From the NCBI GenBank assembly GCA_951804985.1, contig OX638135.1, positions 5,092,093-5,156,092 of the forward strand: a stretch of 64,000 nt of DNA, given 5' to 3'. The DNA is from Dryomyza anilis. Its lineage: Eukaryota > Arthropoda > Insecta > Diptera > Dryomyzidae. Under the pieces are notes generated by a model. That model saw only the letters and a list, made by a program, of their open reading frames with translations. It had not been told where the DNA came from and did no database searches. The position numbers were made by a program, and so were the translations under genes. Of the stretch, positions 47,994-61,136 are shown piece by piece (the first letter of the stretch is position 1; every line of letters begins with the position of its first letter).

Positions 47994-49181
47994 GATCTCA
48001 AAAAGATCTCAAAAAGATCTCAAAAAGATCTCAAAAAGATCTCAAAAAGATCTCAAAAAGATCTCAAAAAGATCTCAAAAAGATCTCAAAAAGATCTCAA
48101 AAAGATCTCAAAAAGATCTCAAAAAGATCTCAAAAAGATCTCAAAAAGATCTCAAAAAGATCTCAAAAAGATCTCAAAAAGATCTCAAAAAGATCTCAAA
48201 AAGATCTCAAAAAGATCTCAAAAAGATCTCAAAAAGATCTCAAAAAGATCTCAAAAAGATCTCAAAAAGATCTCAAAAAGATCTCAAAAAGATCTCAAAA
48301 AGATCTCAAAAAGATCTCAAAAAGATCTCAAAAAGATCTCAAAAAGATCTCAAAAAGATCTCAAAAAGATCTCAAAAAGATCTCAAAAAGATCTCAAAAA
48401 GATCTCAAAAAGATCTCAAAAAGATCTCAAAAAGATCTCAAAAAGATCTCAAAAAGATCTCAAAAAGATCTCAAAAAGATCTCAAAAAGATCTCAAAAAG
48501 ATCTCAAAAAGATCTCAAAAAGATCTCAAAAAGATCTCAAAAAGATCTCAAAAAGATCTCAAAAAGATCTCAAAAAGATCTCAAAAAGATCTCAAAAAGA
48601 TCTCAAAAAGATCTCAAAAAGATCTCAAAAAGATCTCAAAAAGATCTCAAAAAGATCTCAAAAAGATCTCAAAAAGATCTCAAAAAGATCTCAAAAAGAT
48701 CTCAAAAAGATCTCAAAAAGATCTCAAAAAGATCTCAAAAAGATCTCAAAAAGATCTCAAAAAGATCTCAAAAAGATCTCAAAAAGATCTCAAAAAGATC
48801 TCAAAAAGATCTCAAAAAGATCTCAAAAAGATCTCAAAAAGATCTCAAAAAGATCTCAAAAAGATCTCAAAAAGATCTCAAAAAGATCTCAAAAAGATCT
48901 CAAAAAGATCTCAACAAGATCTCAAAAAGATCTCAAAAAGATCTCAAAAAGATCTCAAAAAGATCTCAAAAAGATCTCAAAAAGATCTCAAAAAGATCTC
49001 AAAAAGATCTCAAAAAGATCTCAAAAAGATCTCAAAAAGATCTCAAAAAGATCTCAAAAAGATCTCAAAAAGATCTCAAAAAGATCTCAAAAAGATCTCA
49101 AAAAGATCTCAAAAAGATCTCAAAAAGATCTCAAAAAGATCTCAAAAAGATCTCAAAAAGATCTCAAAAAGATCTCAAAAA
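47994..49181 (+). repeat. GATCTCAAAAA 11-mer array 1, 108 units
   Basis: GATCTC starts at 47994 and recurs every 11 bp to 49171, giving 108 units; the 9-mer resumes at 49182. One substitution is visible (A to C at 48915). Each unit contains the palindrome AGATCT. Three units make 33 bp, so plus frames stay open as an 11-residue repeat. This is not a gene. Confidence 0.96.
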
Positions 49182-51182
49182 GATCAAAAAGATCAAAAAG
49201 ATCAAAAAGATCAAAAAGATCAAAAAGATCAAAAAGATCAAAAAGATCAAAAAGATCAAAAAGATCTAAAAAAGATCAAAAAGATCAAAAAGATCAAAAA
49301 GATCAAAAAGATCAAAAAGATCAAAAAGATCAAAAAGATCAAAAAGATCAAAAAGATCAAAAAGATCAAAAAGATCAAAAAGATCAAAAAGATCAAAAAG
49401 ATCAAAAAGATCAAAAAGATCAAAAAGATCGAAAAGATCAAAAAGATCAAAAAGATCAAAAAGATCAAATAGAGATCAAAAAGATCAAAAAGATCAAAAA
49501 GAGATCAAAAAGATCAAAAAGATCGAAAAGATCAAAAAGATCGAAAAGATCAAAAAGATCGAAAAGATCAAAAAGATCAAAAAGATCAAAAAGATCAAAA
49601 AGATCAAAAAGATCAAAAAGATCAAAAAGATCAAAAAGATCAAAAAGATCAAAAAGATCAAAAAGATCAAAAAGATCAAAAAGATCAAAAAGATCAAAAA
49701 GATCAAAAAAATCAAAAAGATCAAAAAGATCAAAAAGATCAAAAAGATCTAAAAAAGATCAAAAAGATCTAAAAAAGATCAAAAAGATCTAAAAAAGATC
49801 AAAAAGATCAAAAAGATCAAAAAGATCAAAAAGATCAAAAAGATCAAAAAGATCAAAAAGATCAAAAAGATCAAAAAGATCAAAAAGATCAAAAAGATCA
49901 AAAAGATCAAAAAGATCAAAAAGATCAAAAAGATCAAAAAGATCAAAAAGATCAAAAAGATCAAAAAGATCAAAAAGATCAAAAAGATCAAAAAGATCAA
50001 AAAGATCAAAAAGATCAAAAAGATCTAAAAAAGATCAAAAAGATCTAAAAAAGATCAAAAAGATCAAAAAGATCAAAAAGATCAAAAAGATCAAAAAGAT
50101 CAAAAAGATCAAAAAGATCAAAAAGATCAAAAAGATCAAAAAGATCAAAAAGATCAAAAAGACCAAAAAGATCAAAAAGATCAAAAAGATCAAAAAGATC
50201 AAAAAGATCAAAAAGATCAAAAAGATCAAAAAGATCAAAAAGATCAAAAAGATCAAAAAGATCAAAAAGATCAAAAAGATCTAAAAAAGATCAAAAAGAT
50301 CTAAAAAAGATCAAAAAGATCAAAAAGATCAAAAAGATCAAAAAGATCAAAAAGATCAAAAAGATCAAAAAGATCAAAAAGATCAAAAAGATCAAAAAGA
50401 TCAAAAAGATCAAAAAGATCAAAAAGATCAAAAAGATCAAAAAGATCAAAAAGATCAAAAAGATCAAAAAGATCAAAAAGATCAAAAAGATCAAAAAGAT
50501 CAAAAAGATCAAAAAGATCAAAAAGATCAAAAAGATCAAAAAGATCAAAAAGATCAAAAAGATCAAAAAGATCAAAAAGATCAAAAAGATCAAAAAGATC
50601 AAAAAGATCAAAAAGATCAAAAAGATCAAAAAGATCAAAAAGATCAAAAAGATCAAAAAGATCAAAAAGATCAAAAAGATCAAAAAGATCAAAAAGATCA
50701 AAAAGATCAAAAAGATCAAAAAGATCAAAAAGATCAAAAAGATCAAAAAGATCAAAAAGATCAAAAAGATCAAAAAGATCAAAAAGATCAAAAAGATCAA
50801 AAAGATCAAAAAGATCAAAAAGATCAAAAAGATCAAAAAGATCAAAAAGATCAAAAAGATCAAAAAGATCAAAAAGATCAAAAAGATCAAAAAGATCAAA
50901 AAGATCAAAAAGATCAAAAAGATCGAAAAGATCAAAAAGATCGAAAAGATCAAAAAGATCAAAAAGATCAAAAAGATCAAAAAGATCAAAAAGATCAAAA
51001 AGATCAAAAAGATCAAAAAGATCAAAAATATCAAAAAGATCAAAAAGATCAAAAAGATCAAAAAGATCAAAAAGATCAAAAAGATCAAAAAAATCAAAAA
51101 GATCAAAAAGATCAAAAAGATCAAAAAGATCTAAAAAAGATCAAAAAGATCTAAAAAAGATCAAAAAGATCTAAAAAAGATC
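49182..51182 (+). repeat. 9-mers with repeated GATCTAAAAAA units
   Basis: Clean runs of about 26 units separated by pairs of GATCTAAAAAA at about 49746-49790, 50025-50050, 50280-50305 and 51129-51175, giving a regular ~256 bp higher-order repeat from 49780 to 50290. The GAGATC plus GATCG segment at 49470-49740 repeats 46235-46512. One GACC unit near 50161. Confidence 0.9.
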
Positions 51183-52695
51183 AAAAAGATCAAAAAGATC
51201 AAAAAGATCAAAAAGATCAAAAAGATCAAAAAGATCAAAAAGATCAAAAAGATCAAAAAGATCAAAAAGATCAAAAAGATCAAAAAGATCAAAAAGATCA
51301 AAAAGATCAAAAAGATCAAAAAGATCAAAAAGATCAAAAAGATCAAAAAGATCAAAAAGATCAAAAAGATCAAAAAGATCAAAAAGATCAAAAAGATCAA
51401 AAAGATCAAAAAGATCAAAAAGATCAAAAAGATCAAAAAGATCAAAAAGATCAAAAAGATCAAAAAGATCAAAAAGATCAAAAAGATCAAAAAGATCAAA
51501 AAGATCAAAAAGATCAAAAAGATCAAAAAGATCAAAAAGATCAAAAAGATCAAAAAGATCAAAAAGATCAAAAAGATCAAAAAGATCAAAAAGATCAAAA
51601 AGATCAAAAAGATCAAAAAGATCAAAAAGATCAAAAAGATCAAAAAGATCAAAAAGATCAAAAAGATCAAAAAGATCGAAAAGATCGATATGATTAAAAA
51701 GATCAAAAAGATCGAAAAGATCGATATGATTAAAAAGATCAAAAAGATTAAAAAGATCAAAAAGATCAAAAAGATCAAAAAGATCAAAAAGATCAAAAAG
51801 ATCAAAAAGATCAAAAAGATCAAAAAGATCAAAAAGATCAAAAAGATCAAAAAGATCAAAAAGATCAAAAAGATCAAAAAGATCAAAAAGATCAAAAAGA
51901 TCAAAAAGATCAAAAAGATCAAAAAGATCAAAAAGATCAAAAAGATCAAAAAGATCAAAAAGATCAAAAAGATCAAAAAGATCAAAAACATCAAAAAGAT
52001 CAAAAACATCAAAAAGATCTCAAAAAGATCAAAAAGATCTCAAAAAGATCAAAAAGATCAAAAAGATCTCAAAAAGATCAAAAAGATCAAAAAGATCAAA
52101 AAGATCAAAAAGATCAAAAAGATCAAAAAGATCAAAAAGATCAAAAAGATCAAAAAGATCAAAAATATCAAAAAGATCAAAAAGATCAAAAAGATCAAAA
52201 AGATCAAAAAGATCAAAAAGATCAAAAAGATCAAAAAGATCAAAAAGATCAAAAAGATCAAAAAGATCAAAAAGATCAAAAAGATCAAAAAGATCAAAAA
52301 GATCAAAAAGATCAAAAAGATCAAAAAGATCAAAAAGATCAAAAAGATCAAAAAGATTAAAAAGATCAAAAAGATCAAAAAGATCAAAAAGATCAAAAAG
52401 ATCAAAAAGATCAAAAAGATCAAAAAGATCAAAAAGATCAAAAAGATCAAAAAGATCAAAAAGATCAAAAACATCAAAAAGATCAAAAACATCAAAAAGA
52501 TCTCAAAAAGATCAAAAAGATCTCAAAAAGATCAAAAAGATCAAAAAGATCTCAAAAAGATCAAAAAGATCAAAAAGATCTCAAAAAGATCAAAAAGATC
52601 AAAAAGATCAAAAATATCAAAAAGATCAAAAAGATCAAAAAGTTCAAAAAGATCAAAAAGATCAAAAAGATCAAAAAGATCAAAAAGATCAAAAA
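51183..52695 (+). repeat. Block E, copy 2
   Basis: Same order as 46560-47993: long clean run, GATCGATATGATTAAAAAG at 51683 and 51719, AACATC pairs near 51987 and 52471, AATATC near 52166 and 52614, GATCTC groups at 52016-52070 and 52499-52583, and one AAGTTC near 52642. Offset 4693 at the ATCGAT pair and 4702 at the start of the following array. Confidence 0.92.
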
Positions 52696-53982
52696 GATCT
52701 CAAAAAGATCTCAAAAAGATCTCAAAAAGATCTCAAAAAGATCTCAAAAAGATCTCAAAAAGATCTCAAAAAGATCTCAAAAAGATCTCAAAAAGATCTC
52801 AAAAAGATCTCAAAAAGATCTCAAAAAGATCTCAAAAAGATCTCAAAAAGATCTCAAAAAGATCTCAAAAAGATCTCAAAAAGATCTCAAAAAGATCTCA
52901 AAAAGATCTCAAAAAGATCTCAAAAAGATCTCAAAAAGATCTCAAAAAGATCTCAAAAAGATCTCAAAAAGATCTCAAAAAGATCTCAAAAAGATCTCAA
53001 AAAGATCTCAAAAAGATCTCAAAAAGATCTCAAAAAGATCTCAAAAAGATCTCAAAAAGATCTCAAAAAGATCTCAAAAAGATCTCAAAAAGATCTCAAA
53101 AAGATCTCAAAAAGATCTCAAAAAGATCTCAAAAAGATCTCAAAAAGATCTCAAAAAGATCTCAAAAAGATCTCAAAAAGATCTCAAAAAGATCTCAAAA
53201 AGATCTCAAAAAGATCTCAAAAAGATCTCAAAAAGATCTCAAAAAGATCTCAAAAAGATCTCAAAAAGATCTCAAAAAGATCTCAAAAAGATCTCAAAAA
53301 GATCTCAAAAAGATCTCAAAAAGATCTCAAAAAGATCTCAAATAGATCTCAAAAAGATCTCAAAAAGATCTCAAAAAGATCTCAAAAAGATCTCAAAAAG
53401 ATCTCAAAAAGATCTCAAAAAGATCTCAAAAAGATCTCAAAAAGATCTCAAAAAGATCTCAAAAAGATCTCAAAAAGATCTCAAAAAGATCTCAAAAAGA
53501 TCTCAAAAAGATCTCAAAAAGATCTCAAAAAGATCTCAAAAAGTTCTCAAAAAGATCTCAAAAAGATCTCAAAAAGATCTCAAAAAGATCTCAAAAAGAT
53601 CTCAAAAAGATCTCAAAAAGATCTCAAAAAGATCTCAAAAAGATCTCAAAAAGATCTCAAAAAGATCTCAAAAAGATCTCAAAAAGATCTCAAAAAGATC
53701 TCAAAAAGATCTCAAAAAGATCTCAAAAAGATCTCAAAAAGATCTCAAAAAGATCTCAAAAAGATCTCAAAAAGATCTCAAAAAGATCTCAAAAAGATCT
53801 CAAAAAGATCTCAAAAAGATCTCAAAACGATCTCAAAAAGATCTCAAAAAGATCTCAAAAAGATCTCAAAAAGATCTCAAAAAGATCTCAAAAAGATCTC
53901 AAAAAGATCTCAAAAAGATCTCAAAAAGATCTCAAAAAGATCTCAAAAAGATCTCAAAAAGATCTCAAAAAGATCTCAAAAA
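52696..53982 (+). repeat. GATCTCAAAAA 11-mer array 2, 117 units
   Basis: Starts every 11 bp from 52696 to 53972, giving 117 units. Private substitutions: A to T at 53343, GTTCTC at 53543, and A to C at 53828. It has nine more units than array 1 and does not share array 1's private change, so the arrays have diverged since the block was copied. Confidence 0.96.
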
Positions 53983-55234
53983 GATCAAAAAGATCAAAAA
54001 GATCAAAAAGATCAAAAAGATCAAAGAGATCAAAAAGATCAAAAAGATCAAAAAGATCAAAAAGATCAAAAAGATCAGAAAGATCAAAAATATCAAAAAG
54101 ATCAAAAAGATCAAAAAGATCAAAAAGATCAAAAAGATCAAAAAGATCAAAAAGATCAAAAAGAGATCGAAAAGATCAAAAAGATCAAAAAGATCGAAAA
54201 GATCAAAAAGATCTAAAAGATCAAAAAGATCGAAAAGATCAAAAAGATCAAAAAGATCAAAAAGATCAAAATGATCAAAAAGATCAAAAAGATCAAAAAG
54301 ATCAAAAAGATCAAAAAGATCATAAAGATCAAAAAGATCAAAAAGATCAAAAAGATCAAAAAGATCAAAAAGATCAAAAAGATCAAAAAGATCAAAAAGA
54401 TCAAAAAGATCAAAAAGATCATAAAGATCAAAAAGATCAAAAAGATCAAACAGATCTAAAAAAGATCAAAAAGATCAAAAAGATCTAAAAAAGATCAAAA
54501 AGATCAAAAAGATCTAAAAAAGATCAAAAAGATCAAAAAGATCAAAAAGATCAAAAAGATCAAAAAGATCAAAAAGATCAAAAAGATCAAAAAGATCAAA
54601 AAGATCAAAAAGATCAAAAAGATCAAAAAGATCAAAAAGATCAAAAAGATCAAAAAGATCAAAAAGATCAAAAAGATCAAAAAGATCAAAAAGATCAAAA
54701 AGATCAAAAAGATCAAAAAGATCAAAAAGATCAAAAAGATCAAAAAGATCAAAAAGATCAAAAAGATCAAAAAGATCAAAAAGATCAAAAAGATCAAAAA
54801 GATCAAAAAGATCAAAAAGATCAAAAAGATCAAAAAGATCAAAAAGATCAAAAAGATCAAAAAGATCAAAAAGATCAAAAAGATCAAAAAGATCGAAAAG
54901 ATCAAAAAGATCAAAAAGATCAAAAAGATCGAAAAGATCAAAAAGATCAAAAAGATCAAAAAGATCAAAAAGATCAAAAAGATCAAAAAGATCAAAAAGA
55001 TCAAAAAGATCAAAAAGATCAAAAAGATCAAAAAGATCAAAAAGAGATCAAAAAGATCAAAAAGATCAAAAAGATCAAAAAGATCGAAAAGATCAAAAAG
55101 ATCGAAAAGATCAAAAAGATCAAAAAGATCAAAAAGATCAAAAAGATCTAAAAGATCAAAAAGATCAAAAAGATCAAAAAGATCAAAAAAATCAAAAAGA
55201 TCAAAAAGATCAAAAAGATCAAAAAGATCAAAAA
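53983..55234 (+). repeat. 9-mers with mixed variants
   Basis: AGAGATC, GATCAGAAA and AATATC near 54025-54090, GAGATCG clusters near 54163-54235, AATGATC near 54270, two GATCATAAA units near 54321 and 54421, three GATCTAAAAAA units at about 54455-54515, then a clean run of about 55 units with GATCG at 54894, 54930 and 55083-55105. Confidence 0.88.
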
Positions 55235-55641
55235 GATCTCAAAAAGATCTCAAAAAGATCTCAAAAAGATCTCAAAAAGATCTCAAAAAGATCTCAAAAA
55301 GATCTCAAAAAGATCTCAAAAAGATCTCAAAAAGATCTCAAAAAGATCTCAAAAAGATCTCAAAAAGATCTCAAAAAGATCTCAAAAAGATCTCAAAAAG
55401 ATCTCAAAAAGATCTCAAAAAGATCTCAAAAAGATCTCAAAAAGATCTCAAAAAGATCTCAAAAAGATCTCAAAAAGATCTCAAAAAGATCTCAAAAAGA
55501 TCTCAAAAAGATCTCAAAAAGATCTCAAAAAGATCTCAAAAAGATCTCAAAAAGATCTCAAAAAGATCTCAAAAAGATCTCAAAAAGATCTCAAAAAGAT
55601 CTCAAAAAGATCTCAAAAAGATCTCAAAAAGATCTCAAAAA
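55235..55641 (+). repeat. GATCTCAAAAA 11-mer array 3, 37 units
   Basis: Starts every 11 bp from 55235 to 55631 without a visible variant; the 9-mer resumes at 55642. Confidence 0.95.
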
Positions 55642-58450
55642 GATCAAAAAGATCAAAAAGATCAAAAAGATCTCAAAAAGATCAAAAAGATCAAAAAGAT
55701 CAAAAAGATCAAAAAGATCAAAAAGATCATAAAGATCAAAAAGATCAAAAAGATCAAAAAGATCAAAAAGATCAAAAAGATCAAAAAGATCAAAAAGATC
55801 AAAAAGATCAAAAAGATCAAAAAGATCAAAAAGATCTCAAAAAGATCAAAAAGATCAAAAAGATCAAAAAGATCAAAAAGATCAAAAAGATCAAAAAGAT
55901 CAAAAAGATCAAAAAGATCAAAAAGATCAAAAAGATCAAAAAGATCAAAAAGATCAAAAAGATCAAAAAGATCAAAAAGATCAAAAAGATCAAAAAGATC
56001 AAAAAGATCAAAAAGATCAAAAAGATCAAAAAGATCAAAAAGATCAAAAAGATCAAAAAGATCAAAAAGATCAAAAAGATCAAAAAGATCAAAAAGATCA
56101 AAAAGATCAAAAAGATCAAAAAGATCAAAAAGGTCAAAAAGATCTAAAAGATCAAAAGATCAAAAAGATCAAAAGATCAAAAAGATCAAAAAGATCAAAA
56201 AGATCAAAAAGATCAAAAAGATCAAAAAGATCAAAAAGATCAAAAAGATCAAAAAGATCAAAAAGATCAAAAAGATCAAAAAGATCAAAAAGATCAAAAA
56301 GATCAAAAAGATCAAAAAGATCAAAAAGATCAAAAAGATCAAAAAGATCAAAAAGAGATCGAAAAGATCAAAAAGATCAAAAAGATCAAAAAGAGATCGA
56401 AAAGATCAAAAAGATCAAAAAGATCGAAAAGATCAAAAAGATCGAAAAGATCAAAAAGATCAAAAAGATCAAAAAGATCAAAAAGATCAAAAAGATCAAA
56501 AAGATCAAAAAGATCAAAAAGATCAAAAAGATCAAAAAGATCAAAAAGATCAAAAAGATCAAAAAGATCAAAAAGATCAAAAAGATCAAAAAGATCAAAA
56601 AGATCAAAAAGATCAAAAAGATCAAAAAGATCAAAAAGATCAAAAAGATCAAAAAGATCAAAAAGATCAAAAAGATCAAAAAGATCAAAAAGATCTAAAA
56701 AAGATCTAAAAAAGATCAAAAAGATCAAAAAGATCAAAAAGATCAAAAAGATCAAAAAGATCAAAAAGATCAAAAAGATCAAAAAGATCAAAAAGATCAA
56801 AAAGATCAAAAAGATCAAAAAGATCAAAAAGATCAAAAAGATCAAAAAGATCAAAAAGATCAAAAAGATCAAAAAGATCAAAAAGATCAAAAAGATCGAA
56901 AAGATCAAAAAGATCAAAAAGAGATCAAAAAGATCAAAAAGATCGAAAAGATCAAAAAGATCAAAAAGATCGAAAAGATCAAAAAGATCGAAAAGATCAA
57001 AAAGATCAAAAAGATCAAAAAGATCAAAAAGATCAAAAAGATCAAAAAGATCAAAAAGATCAAAAAGATCAAAAAGATCAAAAAGATCAAAAAGATCAAA
57101 AAGATCAAAAAGATCAAAAAGATCAAAAAGATCAAAAAAGATCAAAAAGATCAAAAAGATCAAAAAGATCAAAAAGATCAAAAAGATCAAAAAGATCAAA
57201 AAGATCAAAAAGATCAAAAAGATCAAAAAGATCAAAAAGATCAAAAAGATCAAAAAGATCAAAAAGATCAAAAAGATCAAAAAGATCAAAAAGATCAAAA
57301 AGATCAAAAAGATCAAAAAGATCAAAAAGATCAAAAAGATCAAAAAGATCAAAAAGATCAAAAAGATCAAAAAGATCAAAAAAGATCAAAAAGATCAAAA
57401 AGATCAAAAAGATCAAAAAGATCAAAAAGATCAAAAAGATCAAAAAGATCAAAAAGATCAAAAAAGATCAAAAAGATCAAAAAGATCAAAAAGATCAAAA
57501 AGATCAAAAAGATCAAAAAAGATCATAAAGATCAAAAAAGATCAAAAAGATCAAAAAGATCAAAAAGATCAAAAAGATCAAAAAGATCAAAAGATCAAAA
57601 TATCAAAAATATCAAAAAGATCAAAAAGATCAAAAAGATCAAAAAGATCAAAAAGATCAAAAAAGATCAAAAAGATCAAAAAGATCAAAAAGATCAAAAA
57701 GATCAAAAAGATCAAAAAGATCAAAAAGATCAAAAAGATCAAAAAGATCAAAAAGATCAAAAAGATCAAAAAGATCAAAAAGAGATCGAAAAGATCAAAA
57801 AGATCAAAAAGATCGAAAAGATCAAAAAGATCGAAAAGATCAAAAAGATCGAAAAGATCAAAAAGATCAAAAAGATCAAAAAGATCAAAAAGATCAAAAA
57901 GATCAAAAAGATCAAAAAGATCAAAAAGATCAAAAAGATCAAAAAGATCAAAAAAATCAAAAAGATCAAAAAGATCAAAAAGATCAAAAAGATCTAAAAA
58001 AGATCAAAAAGATCAAAAAGATCAAAAAGATCAAAAAGATCTAAAAAAGATCAAAAAGATCAAAAAGATCAAAAAGATCAAAAAAGATCAAAAAGATCAA
58101 AAAGATCAAAAAGATCAAAAAGATCAAAAAGATCGAAAAGATCAAAAAGATCAAAAAGATCAAAAAGATCAAAAAGATCAAAAAGATCAAAAAGATCAAA
58201 AAGATCAAAAAGAGATCAAAAAGATCAAAAAGATCAAAAAGATCGAAAAAGATCAAAAAGATCAAAAAGATCGAAAAGATCAAAAAGATCAAAAAGATCA
58301 AAAAGATCAAAAAGATCAAAAAGATCAAAAAGATCAAAAAGATCAAAAAGATCAAAAAGATCAAAAAGATCAAAAAGATCAAAAAGATCAAAAAGATCAA
58401 AAAGATCAAAAAAAATCAAAAAGATCAAAAAGATCAAAAAAGATCAAAAA
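55642..58450 (+). repeat. 9-mers with GATCTC, GATCG and 10-bp units
   Basis: Single GATCTC units near 55670 and 55833, a GGTC-GATCTAAAA group near 56131-56152 like the end of cassette C, GAGATCG clusters near 56355, 56395, 56920 and 57780, GATCTAAAAAA units near 56694-56710 and 57990-58050, and 10-bp units (six A) from about 57131 onward. Confidence 0.88.
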
Positions 58451-59112
58451 GATCTCAAAAAGATCTCAAAAAGATCTCAAAAAGATCTCAAAAAGATCTC
58501 AAAAAGATCTCAAAAAGATCTCAAAAAGATCTCAAAAAAGATCTCAAAAAGATCTCAAAAAGATCTCAAAAAGATCTCAAAAAGATCTCAAAAAGATCTC
58601 AAAAAGATCTCAAAAAGATCTCAAAAAGATCTCAAAAAGATCTCAAAAAGATCTCAAAAAGATCTCAAAAAGATCTCAAAAAGATCTCAAAAAGATCTCA
58701 AAAAGATCTCAAAAAGATCTCAAAAAGATCTCAAAAAGATCTCAAAAAGATCTCAAAAAGATCTCAAAAAGATCTCAAAAAGATCTCAAAAAGATCTCAA
58801 AAAGATCTCAAAAAGATCTCAAAAAGATCTCAAAAAGATCTCAAAAAGATCTCAAAAAGATCTCAAAAAGATCTCAAAAAGATCTCAAAAAGATCTCAAA
58901 AAGATCTCAAAAAGATCTCAAAAAGATCTCAAAAAGATCTCAAAAAGATCTCAAAAAGATCTCAAAAAGATCTCAAAAAGATCTCAAAAAGATCTCAAAA
59001 AGATCTCAAAAAGATCTCAAAAAGATCTCAAAAAGATCTCAAAAAGATCTCAAAAAGATCTCAGAAAGATCTCAAAAAGATCTCAAAAAGATCTCAAAAA
59101 GATCTCAAAAAA
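58451..59112 (+). repeat. GATCTCAAAAA 11-mer array 4, 60 units
   Basis: GATCTC from 58451 to 59101 gives 60 units: 59 steps of 11 bp plus one extra A in a single 12-bp unit near 58535. One GATCTCAGAAA variant near 59064. The last unit has six A before the next GATC at 59113. Confidence 0.95.
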
Positions 59113-61136
59113 GATCAAAAAAGATCAAAAAGATCAAAAAGATTAAAAAGATCAAAAAGATCAAAAAGATCAAAAAGATTAAAAAGATCAAAAAGATCAA
59201 AAAAATCAAAAAAGTCAAAAAGATCAAAAAGATCAAAAAGATCAAAAAGATCAAAAAGATCAAAAAGATCAAAAAGATCAAAATGATCAAAAAGATCAAA
59301 AAGATCAAAAAGATCAAAAAGATCAAAAAGATCAAAAAGATCAAAAAGATCAAAAAGATCAAAAAGATCAAAAATATCAAAAAGATCAAAAAGATCAAAA
59401 AGATCAAAAAGATCAAAAAGATCAAAAAGATCAAAAAGATCAAAAAGATCAAAAAGATCAAAAAGATCAAAAAGATCAAAAAGATCAAAAAGATCAAAAA
59501 GATCAAAAAGATCAAAAAGATCAAAAAGATCAAAAAGATCAAAAAGATCAAAAAGATCAAAAAAGATCAAAAAGATCAAAAAGATCAAAAAGATCAAAAA
59601 GATCAAAAAGATCAAAAAGATCAAAAAGATCAAAAAGAACAAAAAGATCAAAAAGATCAAAAAGATCAAAAAGATCAAAAAGATCAAAAAGATCAAAAAG
59701 ATCAAAAAGATCAAAAGATCAAAAAGATCAAAAAGATCAAAAAAGATCAAAAAAGATCAAAAAGATCAAAAAGATCAAAAAGATCAAAAAGATCAAAAAG
59801 ATCAAAAAGATCAAAAAGATCAAAAAGATCAAAAGATCAAAAAGATCAAAAAGATCAAAAAGATCAAAAAGATCAAAAAAGATCAAAAAGATCAAAAAGA
59901 TCAAAAAGATCAAAAAGATCAAAAAGATCAAAAAGATCAAAAAGATCAAAAAGATCAAAAAAGATCAAAAAGATCAAAAAGATCAAAAAGATCAAAAAGA
60001 TCAAAAAGATCAAAAAGATCAAAAAGATCAAAAAGATCAAAAAGATCAAAAAGATCAAAAAGATCAAAAAGATCAAAAAGATCAAAAAGATCAAAAAGAT
60101 CAAAAAGATCAAAAAGATCAAAAAGATCAAAAAGATCAAAAAGATCAAAAAGATCAAAAAGATCAAAAAGATCAAAAAGATCAAAAAGATCAAAAAGATC
60201 AAAAAGATCAAAAAGATCAAAAAGATCAAAAAGATCAAAAAGATCAAAAAGATCAAAAAGATCAAAAAGATCAAAAAGATCAAAAAGATCAAAAAGATCA
60301 AAAAGATCAAAAGATCAAAAAGATCAAAAAGATCAAAAAGATCAAAAAGATCAAAAAGATCAAAAGATCAAAGAGATCAAAGAGATCAAAAAGATCAAAA
60401 AGATCAAAAAGATCAAAAAGATCAAAAAGATCAAAAAGATCAAAAAGATCAAAAAGATCAAAAAGATCAAAAAAGATCAAAAAGATCAAAAAGATCAAAA
60501 AGATCAAAAAGATCAAAAAGATCAAAAAGATCAAAAAGATCAAAAAGATCAAAAAGATCAAAAAGATCAAAAAGATCAAAAAGATCAAAAAGATCAAAAA
60601 GATCAAAAAGATCAAAAAGATCAAAAAGATCAAAAAGATCAAAAAGATCAAAAAGATCAAAAAGATCAAAAAGATCAAAAGATCAAAAAGATCAAAAAGA
60701 TCAAAAAGATCAAAAAGATCAAAAAGATCAAAAAGATCAAAAAGATCAAAAAAGATCAAAAAGATCAAAAAAGATCAAAAAGATCAAAAAGATCAAAAAG
60801 ATCAAAAAGATCAAAAAGATCAAAAAGATCAAAAAGATCAAAAAGATCAAAAAGATCAAAAAGATCAAAAAGATCAAAAAGATCAAAAAGATCAAAAAGA
60901 TCAAAAAGATCAAAAAGATCAAAAAGATCAAAAAGATCAAAAAGATCAAAAAGATCAAAAAGATCAAAAAGATCAAAAAGATCAAAAAGATCAAAAAGAT
61001 CAAAAAGAAGATCAAAAAGATCAAAAAGATCAAAAAGATCAAAAAGATCAAAAAGATCAAAAAGATCAAAAAGATCAAAAAGATCAAAAAGATCAAAAAG
61101 ATCAAAAAGATCAAAAAGATCAAAAAGATCAAAAAG
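59113..61136 (+). repeat. 9-mers rich in 10-bp units (GATCAAAAAA)
   Basis: 10-bp units occur near 59113, 59562, 59740, 59750, 59877, 59958, 60473, 60749 and 60768, with 8-bp units near 59716, 59833, 60310, 60365 and 60680, so the frame changes often. Two AGAGATC near 60370-60380 and one GAAGATC insertion near 61008. No gene. Confidence 0.88.

Noticed and set aside
47994..49181. 11-bp array as a CRISPR array
   Set aside because: There are no spacers: the units are contiguous identical 11-mers.
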